Source: Candidatus Fraserbacteria bacterium RBG_16_55_9
GTDB taxonomy: Bacteria > Bipolaricaulota > Bipolaricaulia > RBG-16-55-9
Length of the DNA: 6,771 bases
Reading direction: 5' to 3'
NCBI GenBank assembly: GCA_001778455.1
Contig: MFGX01000132.1
Coordinates: 1,348 to 8,118 of the forward strand
Made by a program: the position numbers and the translations under genes. The notes under the pieces are model-generated. The model saw only the letters and a list, made by a program, of their open reading frames with translations, was not told where the DNA came from and did no database searches. This document shows, one piece after another, positions 1-5,451 of the stretch (position 1 is its first letter; each line of letters starts with the position of its first letter).

Positions 1-1
1 C

Positions 2-946
2 GAGGTGGGCGATGACGTTTTCGGCGAGGACCCCACAGTCAATCGCTTGCAGGAACTCTGTGCAGAGCGTGCAGGCCACGAAGCGGCTCTCTTTGTACCT
101 TCAGGAAGCATGGGCAATGAAATCGCCATCGGCATCCATGCTCACCCTGGCGACGAGGTGATCGTGGAGGCTGATTCCCACACTGCGAATTTTGAGCTCT
201 CCGCGATGGCCGCATACGCAGGTGTCCTGGCTCGGACGATTCCCACGGAACGAGGCTGGCTTACTGTAGAACAGATCAGAAAGGCCGTACGTCCTCGAGT
301 ATATTACATTGCGCGAACAGGTCTGATCGTGCTGGAGAACACGCACAACATGAAGGGCGGATCGATCTACCCCCAAGACGAGGCCGAACGGGTCATCCAA
401 TACGCTCATGAGAATAAGATTCCCGTTCATCTGGATGGCGCACGAGTCTTCAATGCAGCCATAGCCCTGAAAAAACCTGTGAAGAGCTTGACGAAACGCT
501 TTGATTCTGTGATGTTCTCGTTCTCGAAAGGCCTGGGTGCACCCGTAGGTTCAATGCTCACGGGCAGCCGTGAGTTTATTGCCGAAGCTCGTATTGTGCG
601 AAAGCGCATGGGCGGTGGCATGAGACAAGTGGGGATCTTGGCGGCTGCGTGTCTCTACGCCCTGGAACATCATGTTGAGCGACTCCAGGAAGATCACGAG
701 AACGCAGTGCGCCTGGCTCATGCACTCGCTGAATTCGATGGGGTTCATGTGACTCCGCCAGAGACCAACATTGTGATCTTTGAACTCAAGAGCATCTCAG
801 CCTCGGTATTCACACAGAGCTTACAAGAAATGGGCGTATTAGCCATACCGATCAGTGATACGAAAGTACGCATGGTGACGCATTTGGACGTGAACAGAGA
901 AGAGATGATGCAAGCGATTGAGATCATCCGCACTCTGCTCTCATAG
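2..946 (+). CDS. Low-specificity L-threonine aldolase family enzyme (5' end outside window)
   Basis: PLP-dependent fold-type I lyase that splits L-threonine or allo-threonine into glycine and acetaldehyde, presumably in the cytoplasm. The frame is open to the left edge and reads EVGDDVFGEDPTVN, a hallmark of the family that normally lies some 20-30 residues in. The GTG at position 5 is therefore an internal valine, not a start. Counting from that valine as residue 1, visible marks are the ENTHN substrate-site motif near residue 111, HLDGAR with the aspartate that contacts the PLP ring nitrogen near 143-148, and SKGLGAPVGS with the Schiff-base lysine at 175. The E. coli LtaE lysine is at about 197, so only a short N-terminal piece is missing. 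The C-terminal small domain is complete. The RidA gene follows 29-32 bp downstream, probably in the same transcript. A related beta-eliminating lyase with another substrate cannot be fully excluded. Confidence 0.93.
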   Translation, partial: EVGDDVFGEDPTVNRLQELCAERAGHEAALFVPSGSMGNEIAIGIHAHPGDEVIVEADSHTANFELSAMAAYAGVLARTIPTERGWLTVEQIRKAVRPRVYYIARTGLIVLENTHNMKGGSIYPQDEAERVIQYAHENKIPVHLDGARVFNAAIALKKPVKSLTKRFDSVMFSFSKGLGAPVGSMLTGSREFIAEARIVRKRMGGGMRQVGILAAACLYALEHHVERLQEDHENAVRLAHALAEFDGVHVTPPETNIVIFELKSISASVFTQSLQEMGVLAIPISDTKVRMVTHLDVNREEMMQAIEIIRTLLS

Positions 947-965
947 TTCATTGCTTAGATCGATC

Positions 966-973
966 AAGGAGGT
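966..973 (+). promoter_or_regulatory. Strong Shine-Dalgarno site of the RidA gene
   Basis: AAGGAGGT is a near-perfect match to the 16S rRNA 3' end complement. It is followed by two consecutive ATG codons at 976 and 979. The GGAGG core ends 3 nt before the first ATG, which is too close for efficient initiation, and 6 nt before the second, which is normal. The second ATG is therefore the likelier start. Confidence 0.85.
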
Positions 974-978
974 ATATG

Positions 979-1464
979 ATGGCATCGGTGGAAGAGAAAC
1001 TCAAAGAACTGGGCCTAGAGCTTTCCGAAGCTCCTAAGCCCGTGGCTGCCTATATCCCTGCAAAACAAGTTGGAGAGCTTGTCTTCATCTCCGGCCAACT
1101 GCCTTTTCGCAATGGGCAGCTCATGTATGTGGGGAAAGTCGGCGCGGAGCGAACTCAGCAAGAGGGCTTCCAAGCGGCCGAGCTTTGCGCGATCAACGCC
1201 CTAGCCATCGCGAAATCGGTTGCCGGCTCCTTGGAGAAGGTCCGAGAGATCGTGCAAGTACGGGGGTTCGTCAACTGCACACCCGATTTCACCCATCAAC
1301 CTGAAGTGATCAATGGAGCCTCGGAGCTACTGGTGAAACTCTTTGGCGACAGCGGACGCCATGCGCGCGCGGCAGTTGGGGCATCCAGCCTCCCTCGCAA
1401 CGCCACCGTGGAAGTCGAGATGATCGTACGGATGACGAGTAAGGAGATTGGCCATGTGGGGTAG
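979..1464 (+). CDS. RidA family (YjgF/YER057c/UK114) protein, long subgroup
   Basis: Small cytoplasmic protein of 161 residues, or 162 if the ATG at 976 is used. RidA proteins hydrolyse reactive enamine/imine intermediates such as 2-aminoacrylate released by PLP enzymes, and form trimers. The typical GELVFISGQLP strand motif is present early. In the C-terminal part, HARAAVGASSLPRNATVEVE carries an arginine (residue 130) and a glutamate (145) with the same 15-residue spacing as the catalytic Arg105 and Glu120 of E. coli RidA, so deaminase activity is plausible. The protein is longer than classical RidA (about 128 residues), with an extended N-terminus and an insertion before the last strands. 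That matches the divergent YjgF-like subgroup, whose substrates are poorly known. It lies just downstream of a PLP-dependent aldolase gene, consistent with a by-product clean-up role (inference). The annotated start rests on Shine-Dalgarno spacing. Confidence 0.92.
   Translation: MASVEEKLKELGLELSEAPKPVAAYIPAKQVGELVFISGQLPFRNGQLMYVGKVGAERTQQEGFQAAELCAINALAIAKSVAGSLEKVREIVQVRGFVNCTPDFTHQPEVINGASELLVKLFGDSGRHARAAVGASSLPRNATVEVEMIVRMTSKEIGHVG
1441..1446 (+). promoter_or_regulatory. Shine-Dalgarno site for a 33-codon membrane peptide
   Basis: AAGGAG lies inside the end of the RidA gene, 7 nt before an ATG at 1454 that opens a short frame overlapping the RidA stop. Both sequence and spacing are good. 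This is the main reason to believe the short frame is translated, probably by coupling to RidA translation. Confidence 0.55.
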
Positions 1465-1555
1465 AATCTTGCTATTGTTGCTCTTCTTGGGAGTGATCGC
1501 GCTCACCATGCGATCGATCTTCTTCGCAGAGCGGAAGGTCCGTCCGAAGCATTGA
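1454..1555 (+). CDS. Hypothetical single-pass membrane peptide, 33 aa
   Basis: A short frame begins 11 bases before the end of the RidA gene, in another frame, and ends in TGA. The product opens with MWGR, then has one uninterrupted hydrophobic segment (residues 5-17, ILLLLLFLGVIAL) continuing weakly through TMRSIFF. It ends in a basic, hydrophilic tail, AERKVRPKH. This is the layout of a small transmembrane peptide, with the basic tail probably cytoplasmic by the positive-inside rule, or of an uncleaved signal anchor. No cleavage site or lipobox cysteine is visible. Support comes from the Shine-Dalgarno site 7 nt upstream, the stop-overlap typical of translational coupling, and the position filling the gap before the convergent dehydrogenase gene. 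I do not recognise a family and assign no function. It could be a chance frame, since homology was not tested. Confidence 0.5.
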   Translation: MWGRILLLLLFLGVIALTMRSIFFAERKVRPKH

Positions 1556-1560
1556 TTCCA

Positions 1561-2592
1561 TTACGGGATGAGGACAAGCTTGCCCACATGCTCGCCTGCT
1601 GCCATCACCCGATGAGCTTCGGAAGCATGCTTCAACTCGAATCTACGCTCGATAACGGGTCTGATCTTCCCCTCTTGTAGCCAGACCAAGAGCTCTTCCA
1701 GTTCATGCTTCTCTCCGAGATAGAGCCCGAGAATGCTTACATGGCGAAGATAGGTCTGATGCAAGCTCAAAGACACATCCATGCCGGTAAGCTTGCCGCA
1801 GAGCAATAAGCGCCCACCCTTTTGCAAAAGCTGAAATCCCTTGGGAAACGTCTCCGCTCCCACAGAGTCTAGGACCATATCGACGCCATACCCACGCGTG
1901 AAGTCTCTCACCGCAGTCATCACATCGTCTGTGTGATGATTGAGAACGAGATCAGCACCTAAGCCCTCCAGCTGCTTTCGCTTCTCATCTTTGCCCACAG
2001 TGGCGATCACGCGGGCCCCCAATAGGTGAGCGATTTGAACAGAGAATGTGCCAAGCCCGCCGGAGCCTCCCCAGACGAGTATCGTCTCTCCTTTCTGCGC
2101 TCTGCCCACTGTGACGAACGCGTGGTAGGCTGTCAGGCCCGCCACCGGCAGGGTGGCCGCCTCATCAAACGAGATCTCTTTGGGCAGATGGATCAGGCTC
2201 TCCTCAGGCACAGAGACGTATTCGGCATAGGAGCCGTCAATATGGAGCCCGAAGTATTTCCATTGGCCACAAAGCCAGCGCCTACCTTGAAGGCACAGAT
2301 CGCAAGCTCCGCAAGCGATGAGCGGCCATGAGAGCACCCGATCTCCCTTGCGGAATCGTTCCACGTTCCCCCCAATTTCCTCAACGGTTCCTGCTATATC
2401 TGCGCCAGGGATGTGAGGGAATTGGATCTTGACGCCGGGGTATCCCCCGCGCACGAAGAAGTCGATGCGATTGACTGTCGTAGCGTGAATGCGTACGAGC
2501 ACATCTTGCTCTCTCAACTCCGGTTCGGGATGATTCTCTTTGTAGATGAGCTTCTCGAGGCCCCCGTGTTCCAGCAATACGATCGCTTTCAT
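1561..2592 (-). CDS. Medium-chain dehydrogenase/reductase (zinc-binding alcohol dehydrogenase / quinone oxidoreductase-like)
   Basis: NAD(P)H-dependent oxidoreductase of 343 residues, the usual MDR length. The N-terminal GroES-like domain (about 1-150) contains PHIPGADIAG at 59-68 and GDRV at 83-86. Cysteines 94, 97, 100 and 108 have the C-x2-C-x2-C-x7-C spacing of the structural zinc lobe. The Rossmann domain follows (about 150-285), with GGSGGLG at 175-181 for dinucleotide binding. The catalytic zinc ligands appear lost: the usual cysteine is Asn41 and the His-Glu pair is Ala64-Asp65. Chemistry is therefore probably closer to a quinone/enone reductase than a zinc alcohol dehydrogenase, and the substrate is unknown. 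The start MKAIVL is the family-typical N-terminus. The frame runs upstream to position 2733 but that extension is not MDR-like and would cross the divergent gene. No Shine-Dalgarno site precedes the ATG; a promoter-like sequence sits just upstream. The gene ends 5 bp from the convergent peptide frame. Confidence 0.93.
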   Translation of the reverse strand: MKAIVLLEHGGLEKLIYKENHPEPELREQDVLVRIHATTVNRIDFFVRGGYPGVKIQFPHIPGADIAGTVEEIGGNVERFRKGDRVLSWPLIACGACDLCLQGRRWLCGQWKYFGLHIDGSYAEYVSVPEESLIHLPKEISFDEAATLPVAGLTAYHAFVTVGRAQKGETILVWGGSGGLGTFSVQIAHLLGARVIATVGKDEKRKQLEGLGADLVLNHHTDDVMTAVRDFTRGYGVDMVLDSVGAETFPKGFQLLQKGGRLLLCGKLTGMDVSLSLHQTYLRHVSILGLYLGEKHELEELLVWLQEGKIRPVIERRFELKHASEAHRVMAAGEHVGKLVLIP

Positions 2593-2601
2593 GACCCAGA
2601 C

Positions 2602-2630
2602 ACTGTAGCTGAAATGAGTTGGCTCGTCGA
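2602..2630 (-). promoter_or_regulatory. Candidate sigma-A/70-type promoter of the dehydrogenase gene
   Basis: On the minus strand, TCGACG (4 of 6 match to TTGACA; plus-strand 2625-2630) is followed after exactly 17 bp by TACAGT (4 of 6 match to TATAAT; plus-strand 2602-2607). Transcription would begin around 2595, only a few bases before the ATG at 2592-2590. The mRNA would be nearly leaderless, which agrees with the absence of a Shine-Dalgarno site. The sequence match is moderate. Confidence 0.35.
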
Positions 2631-2635
2631 ATGAC

Positions 2636-2664
2636 TTGCCCCATGCCCCTGAATCTGATAGGGT
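2636..2664 (+). promoter_or_regulatory. Candidate extended -10 promoter of the S1-gdh-walJ operon
   Basis: TTGCCC (2636-2641) and TAGGGT (2659-2664) are 17 bp apart, and the -10 is preceded by TGA, forming an extended -10 (TGnTAnnnT). The expected start point is near 2671, about 7 bases before the ATG at 2678. The S1 gene has no Shine-Dalgarno site, so a very short leader is plausible. The element lies next to the oppositely oriented dehydrogenase promoter in the same 85-bp spacer. Confidence 0.4.
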
Positions 2665-2677
2665 AGCGTGAACTTCT

Positions 2678-3160
2678 ATGAGCGGACCATGGCAGATCGG
2701 AGACACAACCCTAGGGCAGATCACCGCGATCAAACCTTACGGGGCCTTCGTCCAGCTTGCCACAGGAGATGTAGGGATGGTCCACATCTCCGAGGTGGCC
2801 GAGGAGTACGTGCGAGACATCCAGAGCTATCTGGCTGTCGGTCAAGATGTGACTGTCAAAATCATTGGAATCAATGAAGAGGGGAAACTCAACCTATCCA
2901 TTAAGCAACTGACAAAACATGAGGAGGAGGCCGCTCTCTACTTCCGCCAGGTCCAAGAATTCCGCCAGATTCTTGAGAGGCGCAGGGCGGAATTGCAGGT
3001 GGAGAGCTCCGGAAGGCGCTTGGCCCAAGAGAAACAAGAAACTGTGGCTTCTTCTCGTGCTACCCTTCTCAACTGGAGCAAACAGGCTCGCAAGATCATC
3101 GCACAGACGACCCAACGGAGCGAGCAACGCCAGCGCATCTACAAATCACTCGATCTTTAA
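2678..3160 (+). CDS. S1-domain RNA-binding protein (YugI/general stress protein 13-like)
   Basis: A 160-residue cytoplasmic protein made of one S1 OB-fold domain (about residues 6-78) and a charged tail. The domain shows the classic S1 pattern: GQITAIKPYGAFVQL for strands 1-2, GMVHISEV with the conserved H-I-S at 36-38, then VGQDVTVKIIGIN and KLNLSIKQL. It should bind single-stranded RNA. The tail (about 80-160) is rich in Glu, Arg, Gln and Lys, is predicted helical with possible coiled coil, and is basic toward the end, which may aid RNA or ribosome contact. Architecture resembles Bacillus YugI/GSP13, a ribosome-associated protein, rather than the multi-S1 ribosomal protein S1. The ATG is the first possible start, since an in-frame TGA lies at 2669. 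No Shine-Dalgarno site is visible. The gene is followed 24 bp later by glutamate dehydrogenase in the same direction. Its exact target is unknown. Confidence 0.88.
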   Translation: MSGPWQIGDTTLGQITAIKPYGAFVQLATGDVGMVHISEVAEEYVRDIQSYLAVGQDVTVKIIGINEEGKLNLSIKQLTKHEEEAALYFRQVQEFRQILERRRAELQVESSGRRLAQEKQETVASSRATLLNWSKQARKIIAQTTQRSEQRQRIYKSLDL

Positions 3161-3184
3161 AACCGAGAGAGGAAAACCAATCCG

Positions 3185-4453
3185 ATGTCCGAGATGATCA
3201 GACGTTCCGAGATCAGTATGCTCGATACCGCTCGCCATTTCTTTGATCAGGCTGCAAATCTCCTTAAGCTGGAAGAACCGTTGCGGGAGCTTTTACGATA
3301 CCCGAAGCGCAAGTTGATCGTCACCTTTCCCATTCGCATGGACAGTGGCCAAGTGAGGCATTTTGAGGGCTATCGTGTGCAGCACCATCCCGTGCTTGGC
3401 CCCACCAAAGGGGGCATTCGCTATCACCCCGAAGTCACACTGGAAGAGGTGGAGGCACTTGCCGTTCTTATGGCGTGGAAATGCGCGGTATTGAACCTGC
3501 CCTTCGGCGGAGCAAAAGGGGGAGTGAAATGCGATCCCAAGGAGATGAGCATACCTGAACTGGAGCGCATGACACGGCGCTATGCCGCAGAGATCGCGTT
3601 CATGATTGGACCGGACGTGGACATTCCCGCTCCGGATGTCTACACCAGCGAGCGCGAGATGGCGTGGATTGTCGACACGATCAGTATGCATCACCACGGG
3701 CAGTTCATGCCCGGTCTGATCACAGGAAAACCAAAGATATTGGGAGGCTCCGAGGGTCGAGATACGGCCACGGGGCGAGGCGGCTTCTTCGTTTCCTTGC
3801 AAACGCTTAAGCAGCTCAAGATGAAGCTAGAAGGGGCCACGGTCGCTGTTCAAGGGTTTGGAAACGCAGGAGCGGCCATTGCTCAATACTTCCATGATGC
3901 GAAGGCACGCGTGATTGCACTAAGCGACTCACGGGGCGGGATTCTCAGCAATAAGAGCCTCGATCCGAAGGCAGTCAAACGCCATAAAGCCAAGACGGGA
4001 TCCGTGGTCAAGTTCAAAGGCTCCGATAGCATCATCAATGAGGAACTACTGGAGCTTCGGTGCGATCTTCTCATCCCATCTGCATTGGAAAACCAGCTCA
4101 CAAAGAAGAACGCGAAGAAGATCCGCGCGAAGGCCGTGATCGAGGTCGCCAATGGCCCCACGACCAAGGAAGCAGATCAGATCCTGCATGAGCGCGGTAT
4201 CCCTGTCGTGCCTGACATCCTCGCCAACGCGGGTGGCGTGACCGTGAGCTACTTCGAGTGGGTGCAAGATCGTGCCTTCGACTTCTGGAGCGCGGACCAT
4301 GTGGATGATCGCCTGAAGGAATTCATGGATCAGGCCTTCCAGCGCGTTTGGGAAGTGCACAAGAAGGAACGCGTGGATCTGCGAACCGCAGCGTACATGG
4401 TCGCCGTACGCCGCGTGGCCGAGGCAGCCCGTGCCCGCGGCTTGTACGCATAA
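3185..4453 (+). CDS. gdhA: Glutamate dehydrogenase (Glu/Leu/Phe/Val dehydrogenase family)
   Basis: A 422-residue hexameric-type enzyme that reversibly deaminates L-glutamate to 2-oxoglutarate and ammonia, linking nitrogen and carbon metabolism. The N-terminal ELFV domain (about 30-165) contains GPTKGGIRYHP with Lys75, MAWKC with Lys99, PFGGAKGGV with the catalytic Lys111, and PAPDV with Asp151; all expected active-site residues are present. The NAD(P)-binding domain (about 180-420) has the GFGNAG loop at 224-229 and SDSRGG at 247-252. TAAYMVAVRRVAEA near the C-terminus is typical of bacterial glutamate dehydrogenases, which supports glutamate over leucine or phenylalanine as substrate. The coenzyme cannot be settled from sequence reading. 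Length is normal for the 420-residue class. The start is uncertain: a weak GAGAGG sits 12 nt before the ATG at 3185, and ATG codons at 3194 or 3218 are alternatives. It lies between the S1 and WalJ-like genes, with gaps of 24 and 3 bp. Confidence 0.95.
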   Translation: MSEMIRRSEISMLDTARHFFDQAANLLKLEEPLRELLRYPKRKLIVTFPIRMDSGQVRHFEGYRVQHHPVLGPTKGGIRYHPEVTLEEVEALAVLMAWKCAVLNLPFGGAKGGVKCDPKEMSIPELERMTRRYAAEIAFMIGPDVDIPAPDVYTSEREMAWIVDTISMHHHGQFMPGLITGKPKILGGSEGRDTATGRGGFFVSLQTLKQLKMKLEGATVAVQGFGNAGAAIAQYFHDAKARVIALSDSRGGILSNKSLDPKAVKRHKAKTGSVVKFKGSDSIINEELLELRCDLLIPSALENQLTKKNAKKIRAKAVIEVANGPTTKEADQILHERGIPVVPDILANAGGVTVSYFEWVQDRAFDFWSADHVDDRLKEFMDQAFQRVWEVHKKERVDLRTAAYMVAVRRVAEAARARGLYA

Positions 4454-4456
4454 TTT

Positions 4457-5248
4457 GTGAAAGCCTGTATTCTGGCAAGCGGCTCCAGTGGCAACTGCAC
4501 CTATGTCGCCGCGGGTGAGACCAAGATCCTCATCGACGCTGGGATCAGCCTCGCTCGCATCGATCGCGAGCTCAAAGCAATCGGTGCTGACTCTGAAGGC
4601 ATGGATGCCTTGATCCTATCGCATGAACATGGCGATCACTGCCGCGAGCTCAGTCGGGTGGCCTTAGCCCTAGAGTGCCCAATCTACCTCAGCGCTCGCA
4701 CTCTGCCTCACGTGCGTTGGGCGCTTAGTGATCACGAAGCGATACACACCTTCCGCGTGGGAGAGTCCTTCCCCATTGGGGACTTGCAGGTGGAGACATT
4801 TCGCGTCTTCCACGATTCCGTCGATCCGTGCGGCTTCCTTATTGGGGGACCCTCGCATTGCGACGGTGGAGGGCGAACGCGACTTGCCATCGCGACAGAC
4901 TTGGGTACGGTGACGCCTCCGCTAAAGCAGCTGCTGCGAGTATGCGAAGCGCTCATCATCGAGGCGAATCACGACCTGAACATGTTGATGAACGGTCGCT
5001 ATCCATGGGATCTCAAGCAACGCATTCGTAGTCCCGTAGGGCACCTTTCCAACGACCAGGCGGCGGAGTTGATCCGTGAGTTAACTCAACAAGGAGCTCT
5101 GAAGAAAGCAATTCTTGCACACCTCAGCCAACAGAACAACCGACCCGATCTGGCCCTCTCGGCTGTCCAGAGCCGTCTGGATAGTCTCTTTCACTGTGAC
5201 GTGTATTTATCCTACCAAGACCAACGAAGTGAGGTCTTGGAGATCTGA
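4457..5248 (+). CDS. walJ: Metallo-beta-lactamase-fold hydrolase, YycJ/WalJ family
   Basis: A 263-residue cytoplasmic MBL-fold protein of typical YycJ/WalJ length. Metal-site motifs appear in order: ILASGSSGN at the N-terminus, SHEHGDH with His56, His58, Asp60 and His61, the family-typical FHDSVDPCGF (118-127), ATDLG with Asp148, EANHD (169-173), GHLSND (195-200) and AHLSQQNN (221-228). All expected ligands for a two-metal site are present. Bacillus YycJ is described as a 5'-3' exonuclease with a role in mismatch repair, and its gene often sits in the walRK locus. Here no walRK genes are near; it follows glutamate dehydrogenase after 3 bp, so operon cotranscription is likely. The start is GTG, fixed by the conserved ILASGSSGN beginning five residues later, and it has no Shine-Dalgarno site. 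It is in the same frame as the preceding gene, separated by TAA TTT, suggesting termination-reinitiation coupling. Confidence 0.92.
   Translation: MKACILASGSSGNCTYVAAGETKILIDAGISLARIDRELKAIGADSEGMDALILSHEHGDHCRELSRVALALECPIYLSARTLPHVRWALSDHEAIHTFRVGESFPIGDLQVETFRVFHDSVDPCGFLIGGPSHCDGGGRTRLAIATDLGTVTPPLKQLLRVCEALIIEANHDLNMLMNGRYPWDLKQRIRSPVGHLSNDQAAELIRELTQQGALKKAILAHLSQQNNRPDLALSAVQSRLDSLFHCDVYLSYQDQRSEVLEI
5215..5240 (+). repeat. 8-bp perfect inverted repeat at the 3' end of the walJ-like gene
   Basis: CCAAGACC (5215-5222) and GGTCTTGG (5233-5240) flank a 10-nt loop within the last codons of the walJ-like gene, ending 8 bases before the gene's end. It could form an mRNA hairpin protecting or ending the operon transcript. 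There is no T-tract after it, so it is not a standard intrinsic terminator. An 8-bp repeat of this kind can arise by chance in a window of this size. Confidence 0.35.
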
Positions 5249-5303
5249 GGCATACCTTGAGATGAAAGAGACAAATGCGACCGTCTTGGGTCACTAAAGT
5301 CTA

Positions 5304-5332
5304 TCGAAATCCCTCAGGTGATCTGCTATAAT
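5304..5332 (+). promoter_or_regulatory. Strong extended -10 promoter driving a small RNA
   Basis: The perfect -10 TATAAT (5327-5332) is preceded by TGC, giving the extended -10 TGnTATAAT. A -35-like TCGAAA (5304-5309, 4 of 6 match to TTGACA) lies exactly 17 bp upstream. This is by far the best promoter in the window. The predicted start (about 5339-5341) coincides with the first base of a long self-complementary structure. No plus-strand gene lies downstream before the convergent amidase gene, so its product is most likely a non-coding RNA. Confidence 0.72.
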
Positions 5333-5339
5333 AGAACTT

Positions 5340-5436
5340 GGAGAGGGCTTGGCAGGTAGCTGTCAGGGTTTTGCCACGCTTCCCACCTCTACCAGCGTGG
5401 ATTTTTCCCCAACAGCTGGCCAAGCTCTTTCTTTTT
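5340..5436 (+). ncRNA. Candidate rod-shaped small RNA, about 97 nt, family not recognised
   Basis: Starting about 7 bases after a strong promoter, the sequence folds end to end. 5341-5353 pairs with 5419-5431 as 13 continuous pairs (two G-U). An asymmetric bulge follows (AGGU 5354-5357 against G5418), then 5358-5363 pairs with 5412-5417. After a 2x2 loop comes GGG 5366-5368 with CCC 5407-5409, then a U-rich internal loop (5369-5372 against 5402-5406). A 7-bp top helix (5374-5380 with 5394-5400) closes a 13-nt loop, UCCCACCUCUACC. The base of the rod runs straight into five Ts (5432-5436), so it doubles as an intrinsic terminator on the plus strand only. Promoter, fold and terminator all agree on boundaries. 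It lacks the GGAA apical signature of SRP RNA and is shorter than usual 6S RNA. Function is unknown; the C/U-rich loop suggests base-pairing to mRNA. Confidence 0.6.
5412..5436 (+). terminator. 3' arm and T-tract of the intrinsic terminator of the small RNA
   Basis: The 3' arm of the long rod (5412-5431) pairs with 5341-5363 and is followed at once by TTTTT (5432-5436). On the minus strand the same fold is followed by no T-run, so it is not a good terminator for the convergent amidase gene. It would also stop transcripts reading through from the upstream operon. Confidence 0.5.
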
Positions 5437-5451
5437 CCGCTGGCGCGAGAT

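Noticed and set aside
5..7. GTG at position 5 as the start of the threonine aldolase
   Set aside because: It falls inside the conserved EVGDDVFGEDPTVN segment, which is internal in the family, and the frame is open to the edge.
2593..2733. N-terminal extension of the dehydrogenase to an ATG at 2733
   Set aside because: The extra residues do not resemble an MDR N-terminus and would cross the divergent promoter region and the start of the S1 gene. MKAIVL at 2592 is family-typical.
3293..3802. Minus-strand 169-codon open frame inside glutamate dehydrogenase
   Set aside because: Fully antisense to a highly conserved enzyme, with no recognisable domain. It is explained by codon bias of the plus-strand gene.
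5215..5240. Inverted repeat as an intrinsic terminator of the operon
   Set aside because: No T-tract follows, and the repeat lies inside the coding sequence. It is kept only as a low-confidence repeat.
5340..5436. Small RNA as 6S, SRP (4.5S) or Y RNA
   Set aside because: The overall rod shape is reminiscent of these, but the SRP GGAA apical motif is absent, the length is well below usual 6S RNAs, and no tRNA-like or Ro-binding module of bacterial Y RNAs is recognisable. A covariance search could still overturn this.
5412..5436. Rod as a bidirectional terminator shared by the operon and the amidase gene
   Set aside because: The minus-strand side has no T-run, and a strong promoter directly abuts the 5' end of the structure, so an RNA gene explains it better.
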